A stretch of DNA of 64,000 bases, from positions 1 to 64,000 of the forward strand of contig JANYDF010000029.1 in assembly GCA_025359905.1 (NCBI GenBank), in the 5' to 3' direction. This stretch comes from Rhodospirillales bacterium (GTDB lineage: Bacteria; Pseudomonadota; Alphaproteobacteria; Acetobacterales; Acetobacteraceae). Position 1 is the first letter of the stretch, and every line of letters begins with the position of its first letter. Positions 27,214 to 37,452 of the stretch are shown here, piece by piece. A model generated the notes under the pieces. That model had not been told where the DNA came from and made no database searches. It was given only the letters and a program-made list of their open reading frames with translations. Both the position numbers and the translations under genes were made by a program.

Positions 27214-29150
27214 GCCTCTGTCTCCATTTCCTCCGCGTGATGGTGTGCTGCCGACCGGCGCGGCCGGGCAGCAACCAGCATGAACGCGGGTACGTCATCA
27301 CCGAAACCGAGGACCGACGGGCCGAGATCGTCGTCGCGGCGGCGATGCTCACGGCGCGGGAAGCGGTCGTTGTAGTCCTGGCGCACCGGCTCGGCGCGCG
27401 GTTGTTCCGTGCGCGGCTGTTCGCGCGCGGCCACCGGCTCGGCGCGGCGTGCCTCAGGCTGGCGTGCCTCAGGCTGGCGTGCCTCGGGCTGGCGCGGCTC
27501 GGCGCGGTGCGATTCGTTGCGGCGCGGCTCGGACTTGCGCGGCGCTTCGGCACGAACCTCGGGTGCCCGCGCTTCGGGGGCGCGCGGCTCGGCTTCGGCG
27601 GACTTGCGTGGCGCTTCGCTGCGTCGTGCTTCCGGCTTGCCCTTCGCTGGCGGTTTTGCGCCACGGCCCCGGCGCTTGCGGCCGTCGCCTTCGGACCATT
27701 CCACCGAATCAAGGCCCTCGATCTGCATCCGCTCAATCGGCGCGCCGGTGAGCTTCTGGATCGCTTCCACTGCCAGCCGGTCTTCCGGGGTGCACAGCAT
27801 GAAGGTGCGGCCTTCCATGCCGGCGCGGCCGGTGCGGCCGATGCGGTGCACGTAATCCTCGGAGTGGATCGGCACATCGAAGTTGAACACGTGGCTCAAG
27901 CCGCCGATGTCCAGCCCGCGTGCCGCCACGTCGCTGCAGCACAGCAGCCGGATTTCGCCTGCCTTGAACTTCTCCAGCGTGGCGAAGCGCACCGGCTGGG
28001 CCATGTCGCCATGCAGCGCGCCGACGCTGAAACCGTGCCGGGTCAGCGACTTATACAGCACGTCCACGTCGCGCTTGCGGTTGCAGAAGATCAGCGCGTT
28101 GCGCACGTCCTCACTGCGGATCAGGCGGCGCAGCGCCTCGCGTTTGTCGTGTTCGGCGACCAGCGTGTAGCGCTGCGTGATGGTGGTTGCCACCGATGCC
28201 GGCTTGGACACCGAGATGGTTTTCGGATTTTGCAGGAACGCATCGGCCAGACGGCGGATTTCCGGGGCCATGGTGGCGCTGAAAAACAGCGTCTGCCGAT
28301 TGGTCGGCAGCATGGCGACGATGCGCTCCACGTCGGGGATGAACCCCATGTCGAGCATCCGGTCGGTTTCGTCGATCACCAGCAGCTTGGCGTCGGTCAG
28401 CAGCAGCCCGCCGCGCTCGAACATGTCGATCAGACGGCCCGGCGTCGCGATCAGCACATCGACGCCGCGCATCAGCAGGTCTTTTTGATCGGACATGCTC
28501 TCGCCGCCGATGATCAAGGCGTGCGTCAGCTTCAAGTGCTTGCCGTAGAGAACGAAATTCTCCGCGACCTGAAGCGCCAATTCGCGGGTTGGCTCCAGGA
28601 TCAGGCTGCGCGGCATCCGGGCGCGGGCGCGCGATCCGGACAGAATATCCAGCATCGGCAGCGTGAACCCGGCGGTCTTACCGGTGCCGGTTTGCGCCAC
28701 ACCCAGCACATCGCGTCCCATCAGGATCGTCGGGATGGCCTGTTCCTGAATCGGCGTCGGCGTCAAATAGCCCATTTCGGCGACCGCGCGCAGGATCGGC
28801 TCGGAGAGGCCGAGGGCTGCAAACCCGCGCGGAGCGGCGGGTTCATCTTCTTGCGATTCCTCACCATCCGGCTCGCTATCGTCCGCCTCGCCGTCCGCAG
28901 CCGACTCTTCCGGATACCATTCTTCGCCTTCCGGTTCGGTCGCGGCGAGCGGCGCATCGTCAATCGCCGCCGCCTCGACGGGCTCGCCCGCTGGCGCATC
29001 CATCGGTTCTGGCGCTGCGACAGCGGCCTCGGCGGCGGGTTCCGGCCCCTGCTCCACCGGGGCAGACGGTTCCGGCGCGGCAGCGTCCGCGTGTGCGGGC
29101 ATGTCCGCGTGAGCGGGTTGGGTCTCGGGCAACGGCACGGTATCGGTCAA
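27210..29150 (-). CDS. DEAD-box RNA helicase with acidic N- and repeat-rich C-terminal tails
   Basis: About 646 residues if TTG 29150 is the start (ATG 29102 or 29237 are alternatives; the stretch before 29150 does not look coding). An acidic Pro/Ala/Glu-rich N-tail of about 110 residues precedes the core: Q-motif region with [11 protein letters not shown], motif I AQTGTGKT, Ia PTRELA, II DETD (a variant of DEAD), III SAT and [11 protein letters not shown] basic C-tail rich in R, E, P and A includes tandem QPEAR units encoded by 15-base repeats. It acts as an ATP-dependent RNA unwindase, as in ribosome assembly or RNA decay (RhlE-like). Its stop overlaps gcdH. Confidence 0.9.
   Translation of the reverse strand: MTDTVPLPETQPAHADMPAHADAAAPEPSAPVEQGPEPAAEAAVAAPEPMDAPAGEPVEAAAIDDAPLAATEPEGEEWYPEESAADGEADDSEPDGEESQEDEPAAPRGFAALGLSEPILRAVAEMGYLTPTPIQEQAIPTILMGRDVLGVAQTGTGKTAGFTLPMLDILSGSRARARMPRSLILEPTRELALQVAENFVLYGKHLKLTHALIIGGESMSDQKDLLMRGVDVLIATPGRLIDMFERGGLLLTDAKLLVIDETDRMLDMGFIPDVERIVAMLPTNRQTLFFSATMAPEIRRLADAFLQNPKTISVSKPASVATTITQRYTLVAEHDKREALRRLIRSEDVRNALIFCNRKRDVDVLYKSLTRHGFSVGALHGDMAQPVRFATLEKFKAGEIRLLCCSDVAARGLDIGGLSHVFNFDVPIHSEDYVHRIGRTGRAGMEGRTFMLCTPEDRLAVEAIQKLTGAPIERMQIEGLDSVEWSEGDGRKRRGRGAKPPAKGKPEARRSEAPRKSAEAEPRAPEARAPEVRAEAPRKSEPRRNESHRAEPRQPEARQPEARQPEARRAEPVAAREQPRTEQPRAEPVRQDYNDRFPRREHRRRDDDLGPSVLGFGDDVPAFMLVAARPRRSAAHHHAEEMETEA
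27447..27491 (-). repeat. Three 15-base tandem repeats in the helicase C-tail
   Basis: Three consecutive 15-base units (27447-27461, 27462-27476, 27477-27491) differ at one base and a diverged fourth unit follows. They encode repeated QPEAR pentapeptides in the disordered RNA-binding tail. Copy number can change by slippage without breaking the frame. Confidence 0.8.
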
Positions 29151-29375
29151 AACGGATGTGCTTCCACTGCGGCGCCGGTGCAGCGGCGCCAATTGCGCAC
29201 GCCAACATCGGGTCCTGCCGGCGCCCTGGTGCGCCATATCCGAGAAGGGGGCGGATAAGTCAAGGTTGCCCGCCGCATGGACTGGGCGGCGTGGGCCGCA
29301 GAACGGCCGAATTTGCTGGTATTGCGCGGCTCAGGCAGATTTTCCGGCACCGCGTTTGGACGGAGGTTCAGCGTC

Positions 29376-31148
29376 ATGCCGCCGATCGAAGACTACGCGC
29401 TGCTCAGCGGCGGCGGATCGGCGGCGTTGCTTAGCCGAGCCGGTTCGGTCTATTGGCTATGCTGGCCGCGCTTCGACAGTCCGGCCTGTTGTGCGGCATT
29501 GCTGGGCACCGAGGCGCACGGAAGCTGGCAACTGGGACCGGCCGCACCGGGCGCGCGCACGGACCGGCGATACCTCGATGGCAGCATGGTGCTGGAAACG
29601 CTGCACACCTGCGCCGATGGTGTCGTCGCGGTCGTCGATCTGATGCCGTTCGGCGGTGATCGCCCGGCGCTCATTCGTATCGTCGAGGGCCGCAGCGGTG
29701 GCGTGGCGCTGCGGTCCCGCTTGGCGCTGCGGTTCGGCTACGGCGCGGTGGCACCCTGGTTGCGCCAAACCGCGCCGGGCGAGGTCACGGCGGTGGCGGG
29801 GCCGGATCTTGCCGTGCTGCGCGCCGAAGCCGATCTGGTGTGCGACGGCGGCGGCGTCCTTGCTCAGTTCACCGTACGGGCGGGCGAGCGTGTGACATTC
29901 GTGTTGCAACACGGCCCCAGCCACTTGCCGCCGCCAGCGCCGCTCTATGCCGAGCCGGCACTGACAGCGGCACTGACAGCGGCATTGGGCGGATGGCGCG
30001 CGTGGTCCGCCCGCTCCACCTATCGCGGCCGCTACGCCGAGGCGGTCAACCGCAGCCTGCTGACGCTGAAGGCGCTGATCTACCAGCCAACCGGCGGCAT
30101 GGTGGCGGCTCCCTCCACCAGTCTGCCGGAACAGCCGGGCGGCACGCGCAATTGGGATTACCGCTATTGCTGGCTGCGCGACTCCGCGCTTGCCGTGCGC
30201 GCCTTGCTGCGCGTGGGCCACCTGGATGAAGCGCAGGCCTGGCAAGGCTGGCTGCATCGCGCCATCGGCGGCGATCCGGCGCGGCTGCGCATCATGTATG
30301 GCCTCGCCGGGGAGCCGAACTTGCCGGAATGGGAGGCGTCCTGGCTGCCCGGCTACCAGGGCGCCCGCCCGGTGCGCATCGGCAACGCGGCGCACGATCA
30401 GTTGCAGATCGACGTGTTTGGCGAGGTGCTGGATGCGCTGCACGCCACGGCTCTGGCAGGTTCGGCGGTGCCGCACGAAATCTGGAATCTGCAACGGGGC
30501 CTGATCGCCCGCTTGGAACAAATTTGGCAATCGCCCGACGAAGGCATCTGGGAAACCCGCGGCGGGCGGCGGCGCTTCACCTTCTCGCAGGTCATGGCCT
30601 GGGCGGCGCTCGACCGCGCCATCGCCAGCGCCGAGGCGTTTGGTCTGCCGGCCCCGTTGGCGCATTGGCGGGCGTTGCGCGCCACCATGCACGCCACCAT
30701 CTGCCGCGATGGCTTCGATGCGGCGCAGAACAGCTTCACCCAAAGCTTCGGCCGCCCGGAACTCGACGCCAGCGCGCTGCAAATTCCCATCATGGGCTTC
30801 CTGCCGCCCAATGACCCGCGCGTGCGCGGCACCGTGGCGGCCATCGAGCGCCATCTGCTGCGCGACGGTCTCATGCAGCGCTACCGCAGCGAGGCGGGAG
30901 CTGACGGCTTGCCGCCCGGCGAAGGCGCGTTTCTGGCGTGCAGCTACTGGCTGGTGGAAGTCTATGCCCTGCAAGGCCGCATCGCAGACGCCCGCGCGCT
31001 GTTCGAGCGGCTGCTGGCGTTGCGGAACGATGTTGGCCTGCTGTCCGAGGAAATCGACCCTACCACTGGCCGCCAGTTGGGCAATTTTCCGCAAGCGTTC
31101 AGCCATCTCGCGCTGATCAACGCCGCCGTAGCACTGGGCGAGTCCTAG
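29376..31148 (+). CDS. Glycoside hydrolase family 15 (glucoamylase/trehalase-like)
   Basis: 590 residues from ATG 29376, with GGAGG about ten bases upstream. The N-terminal beta-sandwich starts IEDYALLSGGGSAALLSR, typical of bacterial GH15. The (alpha/alpha)6 barrel shows RNWDYRYCWLRDSALAVR, NLPEWEASWLPGYQGARPVRIGNAA and the C-terminal LLSEEIDPTTG, the region of the catalytic acid/base. Members hydrolyse alpha-glucans, trehalose or related glucosides; no signal peptide is visible, so an intracellular role in trehalose or glycogen turnover is likely. It is convergent with the efflux operon, only three bases apart. Confidence 0.9.
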   Translation: MPPIEDYALLSGGGSAALLSRAGSVYWLCWPRFDSPACCAALLGTEAHGSWQLGPAAPGARTDRRYLDGSMVLETLHTCADGVVAVVDLMPFGGDRPALIRIVEGRSGGVALRSRLALRFGYGAVAPWLRQTAPGEVTAVAGPDLAVLRAEADLVCDGGGVLAQFTVRAGERVTFVLQHGPSHLPPPAPLYAEPALTAALTAALGGWRAWSARSTYRGRYAEAVNRSLLTLKALIYQPTGGMVAAPSTSLPEQPGGTRNWDYRYCWLRDSALAVRALLRVGHLDEAQAWQGWLHRAIGGDPARLRIMYGLAGEPNLPEWEASWLPGYQGARPVRIGNAAHDQLQIDVFGEVLDALHATALAGSAVPHEIWNLQRGLIARLEQIWQSPDEGIWETRGGRRRFTFSQVMAWAALDRAIASAEAFGLPAPLAHWRALRATMHATICRDGFDAAQNSFTQSFGRPELDASALQIPIMGFLPPNDPRVRGTVAAIERHLLRDGLMQRYRSEAGADGLPPGEGAFLACSYWLVEVYALQGRIADARALFERLLALRNDVGLLSEEIDPTTGRQLGNFPQAFSHLALINAAVALGES

Positions 31149-31151
31149 CCG

Positions 31152-34100
31152 CTACTCGGCCGGTGCCGCCGCCAATGGCTGCGCCCGCCGCCGCTTTCGG
31201 CCCTGCAACGCCAGATACACCACCGGCGTGGTGTACAGCGTCAGCGCCTGCGACACGATCAGCCCGCCGGCCACTGCGATGCCGAGCGGCTGGCGCAGTT
31301 CCGCCCCGGTGCCGAACGCCAGCGCCAGCGGCAGCGCGCCGAACAGGGCCGCCAGCGTGGTCATGATGATCGGGCGAAACCGCTCCAGACATGCGGCATG
31401 GATCGCCTCCTCGGGCGTCCGGCCGTAGTGCCGCTCCTGCTCCAGCGCGAAATCCACCAGCATGATGGCATTCTTTTTTACGATGCCCATCAGCAGCAGA
31501 ATGGCGATGATCGCCATGATCGACAGGCTGGTGCCGGTGGCCAGCAGCGCCAGCAGCGCGCCGAGACCGGCCGATGGCAGGGTGGAAATAATGGTCAGCG
31601 GCTGGGTCAGGCTTTCGTACAGCACACCCAGCACGATGTAGATCGCCAGGAACGCTGCGGCGATCAGCACCGGCTGCGAACTCAGGCTATCGGCGAAAAA
31701 CTTGGCATTGCCGCCGACATCGGTGCGGATGGTGTCCGGCATCCGCAGTTCGGCGATTGCCTTTTCGATCAGCGCCAACCCTTGCCCCAGCGAGGTGCCC
31801 GGCGCGGTGTCGAAACTCAATGTCGCCGCCGGGAACTGGCCCTGATGGCGCACCGCCAGCGGTTGCACGCCGCGCTCGACGCGCGCCACGCTCATCAGCG
31901 GCACCTGTGTGCCATTGGCTGCGCCGACGAAAATCCGGTCAAGATAGCTCGGGTCGGTCTGCAGCTTTGGGTCGGCTTCCAGCACCACCCAGTATTGATT
32001 GCGCTGGGTGTAGATCACCGAAATCTGCCGTTGCGCGAAAGCGTCGTTCAGCGCGTTGTCGATGGCCGCGACACTGACACCGAGCCGCGCCGCCGCCACG
32101 CGGTCGATGGTCACGCTCACCTGCGGCCCGGCGCGGTCCTGATCGCTCGATACGTCGGTCAGGCCGGGCGTGTGCTGCAACACGTCCTCCAGCTTGGCCG
32201 CCCATTGCCGCAACTCGGTCAGGTTCTGGTCGATCAGCACATACTGATTGTTGCCGCCCTGCCGCCCGCCGCCGCGCAGATCCTGCGACGAATACAGCGA
32301 GGTCTGCACGCCGCCGATCTTGGCCAGCCTGGGCCGCAACCGCCCGATCACCGCCTCGGACGACACGCCGCGCTCGGCCAGCGGTTTGAGGCTGACGGTC
32401 AGTTGGCCGCGATTGAGCGACGACCAGCCCTGGGTGACGCCGATGGTCGAGCCGACCGCCTCCACTGCCGGATCGGTCAGCAGCACGTCGACCACCGCCT
32501 TTTGCCGCTCGGCCATCGCGGCGAACGACACGTCCGGGCTGGCCACCGTGCTGCCGGACAGCAGGCCGGTGTCCTCGGTGGGCAGGAAGTCCTTTGGCAC
32601 GATGGTGTACAGCCACACCGTCAATCCCACCGTGGCGATGGTGACGCCCAGCATCAGGATACGCCACCGCAGCGCCCAGCCGAGCGTGCGGGCGTAATAC
32701 CGCAGCACAGCCTCGAATCCGCGCTGGATCGCCGCGTCCAGCCGTGTCCAGCGCGTCGGCACCGTGACCGGGTGCGGCACCTTGATGAACCACGCGCACA
32801 ACATCGGGGTCATGGTCAGCGATACCGCCGCCGATATGGCGATGGCCAGCGTCAGCGTGGCGGCGAATTCATGGAACAGCCGCCCCATGATGCCGCCCAT
32901 GAACAGCACCGGGATGAACACCGCGACCAGGGAAATGCTGATCGACATCACCGTGAAGCCGATCTGCCTGGCGCCCTTCAGCGCGGCCTGCATCGGGGTC
33001 TCGCCGTGCTCCATGTGGCGCACGATGTTCTCGATCATCACGATGGCGTCGTCGACCACGAAGCCCACCGAAATGGTCAGCGCCATCAGCGAGAAATTAT
33101 CCAGCGCGAAGCCGTACGCCCACATCGCGGCCAGCGTGCCGGCAATGGACAGCGGCACGGTCACGCCCGCCGCGACGGTCGGCACTGCGCGGCGCATGAA
33201 CAGCAGCACCACCAGCAGCACCAGCGTCACGGTGATCAGCATGGTCAACTGCTCGTCTTCCACGCTGGCGCGGATGGTTGTCGTGCGGTCGGCCAGCACG
33301 GTCAGTTGAATGTCCGGCGGCATCCAGGATTGCAGCAGCGGCAGCACCGCCCGCACGTTGTCGGCGGTTTGAATGACATTGGCGCCCGCCGCCTTGGTGA
33401 TGTTGAGCAGGATGGCCGGCCGCTTGCCGAACCACGCCGCCAGCCGGGTGTTGGCCACCCCATCGACCACCTGCGCCACGTTGGACAGCCGCACCACCGC
33501 ACCGTTGCTGGTTTTTACGACCAGCGGCGCATAGTCCCGCGCCCGGGCGATCTGGCCATTCAGCCCGATGCTCTCGGCGCGGTCCGGCCCCTGAAACCCG
33601 CCGGTCGCACCGGCCACGTTGGCCGAGCGGATCGCGGCGAACACGTCCTGCGCCGACAAATGCGCTGCCGCCAGCGCCGCCGGGTCGAGCCGCACGCGCA
33701 CGGCGGGCTTCTCCGCGCCGTTCACCTGCACCTGCGACACGCCGTCCACCTGCGACAGCCGCTGCGCCAGAATGCTGTCCGCCGCGTCGTAGACCTGCGC
33801 CGCCGACAGCGTGTCCGAGGTCAGCGCGATGGTCATGATCGGCATTTCGGCCGGATTGAACTTGCGGAAGAACGGCCGCATCGGCAGGTCGGACGGTAGA
33901 TCGGCGGTCGCGGCGTTGATCGCCGCCTGCACGTCGTGCGCGGCGCCGTCAATGTCGCGGCCAATGTCGAATTGCACGATCACTGAGGTCGAGCCGGTGG
34001 CGCTGATCGAGGTGATCTCGGTGACGGCCGCAATCTCGCCCAGCCGCCGCTCCAACGGTGCGGCAATCGAGGAGGCCATGGTCTCCGGGTCGGCGCCGGG

Positions 34101-34253
34101 GCGGCCGGCGAACACCACGATGGTCGGAATATCCACGCTGGGCAGCGGCGCCACCGGCAGGAAGCGGTAGGCCACCACGCCGGACAGCAGCAGACCGAGG
34201 GCGAGCAGGAAAGTGGCCACCGGGCGGTTGATGAAGGGGGCGGAGAAGTTCAT
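31152..34253 (-). CDS. RND efflux permease, MdtC-like (second subunit)
   Basis: 1033 residues, 12 membrane helices with two large periplasmic loops. The paired Asp residues of the proton relay are in VGFVVDDAIVMIEN in TM4. FLPTEDTGLL marks the start of the second half and MGIVKKNAIMLVDFA lies in TM10-11. It follows the first RND gene after 109 bases holding a REP-like element, the last gene of the operon. In MdtABC systems two different permeases form a heterotrimer that exports bile salts, novobiocin and other amphiphiles. Substrate here unknown. Confidence 0.93.
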   Translation of the reverse strand: MNFSAPFINRPVATFLLALGLLLSGVVAYRFLPVAPLPSVDIPTIVVFAGRPGADPETMASSIAAPLERRLGEIAAVTEITSISATGSTSVIVQFDIGRDIDGAAHDVQAAINAATADLPSDLPMRPFFRKFNPAEMPIMTIALTSDTLSAAQVYDAADSILAQRLSQVDGVSQVQVNGAEKPAVRVRLDPAALAAAHLSAQDVFAAIRSANVAGATGGFQGPDRAESIGLNGQIARARDYAPLVVKTSNGAVVRLSNVAQVVDGVANTRLAAWFGKRPAILLNITKAAGANVIQTADNVRAVLPLLQSWMPPDIQLTVLADRTTTIRASVEDEQLTMLITVTLVLLVVLLFMRRAVPTVAAGVTVPLSIAGTLAAMWAYGFALDNFSLMALTISVGFVVDDAIVMIENIVRHMEHGETPMQAALKGARQIGFTVMSISISLVAVFIPVLFMGGIMGRLFHEFAATLTLAIAISAAVSLTMTPMLCAWFIKVPHPVTVPTRWTRLDAAIQRGFEAVLRYYARTLGWALRWRILMLGVTIATVGLTVWLYTIVPKDFLPTEDTGLLSGSTVASPDVSFAAMAERQKAVVDVLLTDPAVEAVGSTIGVTQGWSSLNRGQLTVSLKPLAERGVSSEAVIGRLRPRLAKIGGVQTSLYSSQDLRGGGRQGGNNQYVLIDQNLTELRQWAAKLEDVLQHTPGLTDVSSDQDRAGPQVSVTIDRVAAARLGVSVAAIDNALNDAFAQRQISVIYTQRNQYWVVLEADPKLQTDPSYLDRIFVGAANGTQVPLMSVARVERGVQPLAVRHQGQFPAATLSFDTAPGTSLGQGLALIEKAIAELRMPDTIRTDVGGNAKFFADSLSSQPVLIAAAFLAIYIVLGVLYESLTQPLTIISTLPSAGLGALLALLATGTSLSIMAIIAILLLMGIVKKNAIMLVDFALEQERHYGRTPEEAIHAACLERFRPIIMTTLAALFGALPLALAFGTGAELRQPLGIAVAGGLIVSQALTLYTTPVVYLALQGRKRRRAQPLAAAPAE

Positions 34254-34271
34254 GGCTGCCGCTCTTGCGGA

Positions 34272-34352
34272 GTCACCCCGGCGAAGGCCGGGGTCCAGGG
34301 CCGCGCGCAGGCCGGTGCGGTTGCCCTGGATTCCGGCCTGCGCCGGAATGAC
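34272..34352. repeat. REP-like paired palindrome between the two RND genes
   Basis: Two 29-base arms (34272-34300 and 34324-34352) are imperfect inverted copies, and each arm is itself a small CCGG-centred palindrome. Several arm differences are compensating, so each hairpin keeps its pairing. This matches the mobile-like REP/BIME class of intergenic elements; it may stabilise the upstream mRNA or lower expression of the downstream permease. Confidence 0.75.
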
Positions 34353-34362
34353 ATCAAACGCA

Positions 34363-37300
34363 TCACTCCGCCGCCACCGCCGCAGGCCCGGCCAGCCGCA
34401 ACCGCAGCCGTTCCATCGCCAGATAGATCGCCGGCGTGGTGTACAGCGTCAGCAACTGGCTCAGCAGCAAGCCGCCAACAATGGTCACGCCCAGCGGAAA
34501 CCGCAGTTCGCTGCCGGTGCCCTGGCCGATCACCAGCGGCAGCGCGCCCAGCAAGGCCGCCGCCGTGGTCATCAGGATCGGCCGGAAGCGCAGCAGGCAG
34601 GCCTCGGCGATGGCTGCCTCCGGCGTCAGTCCGCGCGTGCGCTCGGCTTCGATGGCGAAGTCGATCATCATGATGGCGTTCTTTTTGACGATGCCCATCA
34701 GCAGCACCACGCCGACCAAGGCGACCAGCGACAGGTCCGACCCCACCAGCATCAGCGCCAGCAGCGCGCCGATGCCAGCCGAGGGCAGTGTGGACAGGAT
34801 GGTCACCGGATGGATGGTGCTTTCGTAGAGCACGCCCAACACGATGTAGATCACCACCACGGCGGCCAGGATCAGCCACGGCTCGCTGGCCAGGGATTTC
34901 TGAAACTCGGCGGCGTCGCCGGAATAGCTGCCGGAAATTGTCAGCGGCAGCCCGATATCCTGCTCGGCCCCGGCAATCGCTTGCACAGCACTGCCCAGCG
35001 ATGCGCCAGCGGCGAGGTTGAAGCTGAGCGTCACCGAGGGGAATTGCCCGGAATGGGTAATCGCCAGCGGGGCCGTGGTGCGCTCGATGCTGGCGATCGT
35101 GCTCAGCGGCACCTGCGCGCCGCCCGCGCCGGGCACCCGCAGCGTTTGCAGCACCGCCGGGTCGCGCTGCCACGCCGGATTGGCCTCCAGCACCACGCGA
35201 TATTGGTTGGCCTGCATGAAGATAGTGCTGACCTGCCGCTGGCCGAACGCATCGTACAGCGTGTCCTGCACCGCCTGCATGGTCACACCAAGCCGCATCG
35301 CCGCGTCGCGGTCCACCCGCACGAAGCTTTGCAACCCTTCGTCCTGACGGTCGCTCGCCACATCCTGCAACACCGGCAGACTTTGCAGCCGTGTCAGCAG
35401 CTTGGGTGACCACTGCGCCAGTTCGGCGGCGTCGGTGTCGACTAAGGTGTATTGAAACTGCGTCCGGCTGACCCGGGTGCCGATCTGAATGTCCTGCACT
35501 GGCTGCATGAACACCGACAGGCCGGGCACAACCGCCAGTTTCTGTTGCAGCCGGGCGGCGATTTCGGCGGCGCTGGCGCTACGTTGGCGGCGCGGGGCCA
35601 GTACGATGCTCAAATGCCCGGTGTTCGGCGTCGGGTTGATGCTGCCCGCGCCGACGAAGCCGATCACGCCGGTCACGTCCGGGTCTTGCTGCACAATCGC
35701 CGCCGCCTGATCCTGCAAGGTCTGCATGCGCGGGATCGAGATGCTTTGCTCGCCCTCGGTGACGGCCACGATCACGCCGGTGTCTTGCAATGGCAGGAAG
35801 CCCTTCGGCACGGCGATGTAGAGTGCGACGGTGCCAACCAGCGTGGCGGCCGCGATCAACAGCACCAGGGATTCGTGCCGCAGCGACCATGTCAGCGTGC
35901 GCTTGTAGAAGGCCAACGTGCCATTGAAGCCGGCTTCCATGGTGCGGGCCACGGCGTTCGGGCGGCTTGCGCTGGCCGGGCGCAGCAAGCGCCCGCACAT
36001 CATCGGGGTCAGCGTCAGCGACACCACCGCCGAGACCACGACGGAGACCGACAGCGTCACCGCGAACTCGCTGAACAGCCGGCCGACCACGCCGGTCATG
36101 AACAGCAGCGGGATGAACACCGCGACCAATGACACCGTGAGCGACACGATGGTGAAGCCGATCTGCGCCGCACCTTTATAGGCGGCCTCCAGCGGCGGCA
36201 CGCCGTCTTCGATGTAGCGCACCACGTTCTCGATCATCACGATGGCATCGTCGACCACGAAGCCGGTGGCCACCGTCAGGGCCATCAGCGACAGGTTGTC
36301 CAGGCCGTAGCCCAGTTCGGACATGATGCCGAACGTGCCGATCAGCGACAGCGGCAGCGCCACCGCCGGGATGATGGTGGCCCGCCATGTCCGCAGGAAC
36401 AAGAAGATCACGCCGACCACCAGCACGATAGCGATCATCAGCGTCGCCTGCACGTCGGCCACGCTGGCGCGGATGGTCTCGGTGCGGTCGGCCACCACCG
36501 CCATTTTTATTCCGGACGGCATGGCGCGTTGCAGATCGGGCAGCGCCTTTTTGATCCGCGCCACGGTGTCGACGATGTTCGCACCGGGCTGGCGCTGAAT
36601 GTCCAGCACCACCGCCGGGCGGCCCTGGTAGCGCGCCGCCACCCGGTCGTTTTCTACCCCGCCGACGACGCTGCCGATATCGGACAGCCGCACCGCGGCA
36701 CTATTGCGGTAGGCGATTATTAATGAAGTATACGCATCCGGTGACAGCAACTGATCGTTGGCCGCCAGCGCCATCGCCTGCCGGGGCCCGTCGAAACCGC
36801 CCTTGGCGCCGTTCACATTTGCTGCCGCAATCGTGGTCCGCACGTCGTCGATGGCCAGACCGTAGGCGGCCAGCCGCGCCGGATCGACGCGCACCCGGAT
36901 CGCCGGGCGCATGTTGCCTTGCACGGTCACCCGTCCGACGCCGTCGATCTGGCTCAGCTTGGGTTGCAGCAGCGTGTCGGCGGCGTCGCTGACCCGGTCG
37001 AGCGTGATCGAGTCGGATTCGAGCGCCAATGTCACAATCGGCGTGTCTGCGGGGTTCACCTTCGAATAGACCGGCGGATACGGCAAGGTGAGCGGCAGCG
37101 TGCCGGCCGACGCATTGATCGCCGCCTGCACGTCCTGTGCTGCGCTGTCAATGCCGCGCGCCAGTGAGAATTGCAGCGTGATCTGGCTGGTGCCCTCGGA
37201 ACTGACCGAGGTCATCTCGGTCAGTCCCTGGATCTGGCCAAACTGGCGCTCCAGCGAGGCGGTGATCAGCGTGGCCACGGTGTCCGGGCTGGCGCCGGGC

Positions 37301-37452
37301 AGCTGGGTGGTGATCAGAATGGTGGGAAAATCCACCTGCGGCAGCGCGCTGACCGGCAGCGCGCGGTAGCCCATCAGCCCGCCGAGCAGCACCGCGATGG
37401 CCAGCAGGCTGGTGGCAATGGGCCTTGCGATAAAGGGGGCGGAGATGTTCAC
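34363..37452 (-). CDS. RND efflux permease, MdtB-like (first subunit)
   Basis: 1029 residues, HAE1-type RND fold. The proton-relay pair is in ATGFVVDDAIVMIEN; TM10-11 has MGIVKKNAIMMIDFA; the central loop has FLPLQDTGVI. It overlaps the adaptor gene by four bases, giving coupled translation. It is clearly a paralogue of the next gene product, as in MdtB/MdtC, so a heteromeric pump is the best guess. It works with the adaptor and the outer-membrane factor encoded upstream. Confidence 0.93.
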   Translation of the reverse strand: MNISAPFIARPIATSLLAIAVLLGGLMGYRALPVSALPQVDFPTILITTQLPGASPDTVATLITASLERQFGQIQGLTEMTSVSSEGTSQITLQFSLARGIDSAAQDVQAAINASAGTLPLTLPYPPVYSKVNPADTPIVTLALESDSITLDRVSDAADTLLQPKLSQIDGVGRVTVQGNMRPAIRVRVDPARLAAYGLAIDDVRTTIAAANVNGAKGGFDGPRQAMALAANDQLLSPDAYTSLIIAYRNSAAVRLSDIGSVVGGVENDRVAARYQGRPAVVLDIQRQPGANIVDTVARIKKALPDLQRAMPSGIKMAVVADRTETIRASVADVQATLMIAIVLVVGVIFLFLRTWRATIIPAVALPLSLIGTFGIMSELGYGLDNLSLMALTVATGFVVDDAIVMIENVVRYIEDGVPPLEAAYKGAAQIGFTIVSLTVSLVAVFIPLLFMTGVVGRLFSEFAVTLSVSVVVSAVVSLTLTPMMCGRLLRPASASRPNAVARTMEAGFNGTLAFYKRTLTWSLRHESLVLLIAAATLVGTVALYIAVPKGFLPLQDTGVIVAVTEGEQSISIPRMQTLQDQAAAIVQQDPDVTGVIGFVGAGSINPTPNTGHLSIVLAPRRQRSASAAEIAARLQQKLAVVPGLSVFMQPVQDIQIGTRVSRTQFQYTLVDTDAAELAQWSPKLLTRLQSLPVLQDVASDRQDEGLQSFVRVDRDAAMRLGVTMQAVQDTLYDAFGQRQVSTIFMQANQYRVVLEANPAWQRDPAVLQTLRVPGAGGAQVPLSTIASIERTTAPLAITHSGQFPSVTLSFNLAAGASLGSAVQAIAGAEQDIGLPLTISGSYSGDAAEFQKSLASEPWLILAAVVVIYIVLGVLYESTIHPVTILSTLPSAGIGALLALMLVGSDLSLVALVGVVLLMGIVKKNAIMMIDFAIEAERTRGLTPEAAIAEACLLRFRPILMTTAAALLGALPLVIGQGTGSELRFPLGVTIVGGLLLSQLLTLYTTPAIYLAMERLRLRLAGPAAVAAE

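Noticed and set aside
27237-29258. 673-residue plus-strand open frame opposite the helicase
   Set aside because: Antisense to conserved DEAD-box motifs; composition reflects GC bias only.
31398-33899. 833-residue plus-strand open frame opposite the second RND gene
   Set aside because: It is antisense to a clear RND permease, is rich in His, Arg and Gln from high-GC third positions, and shows no domain; a shadow frame.
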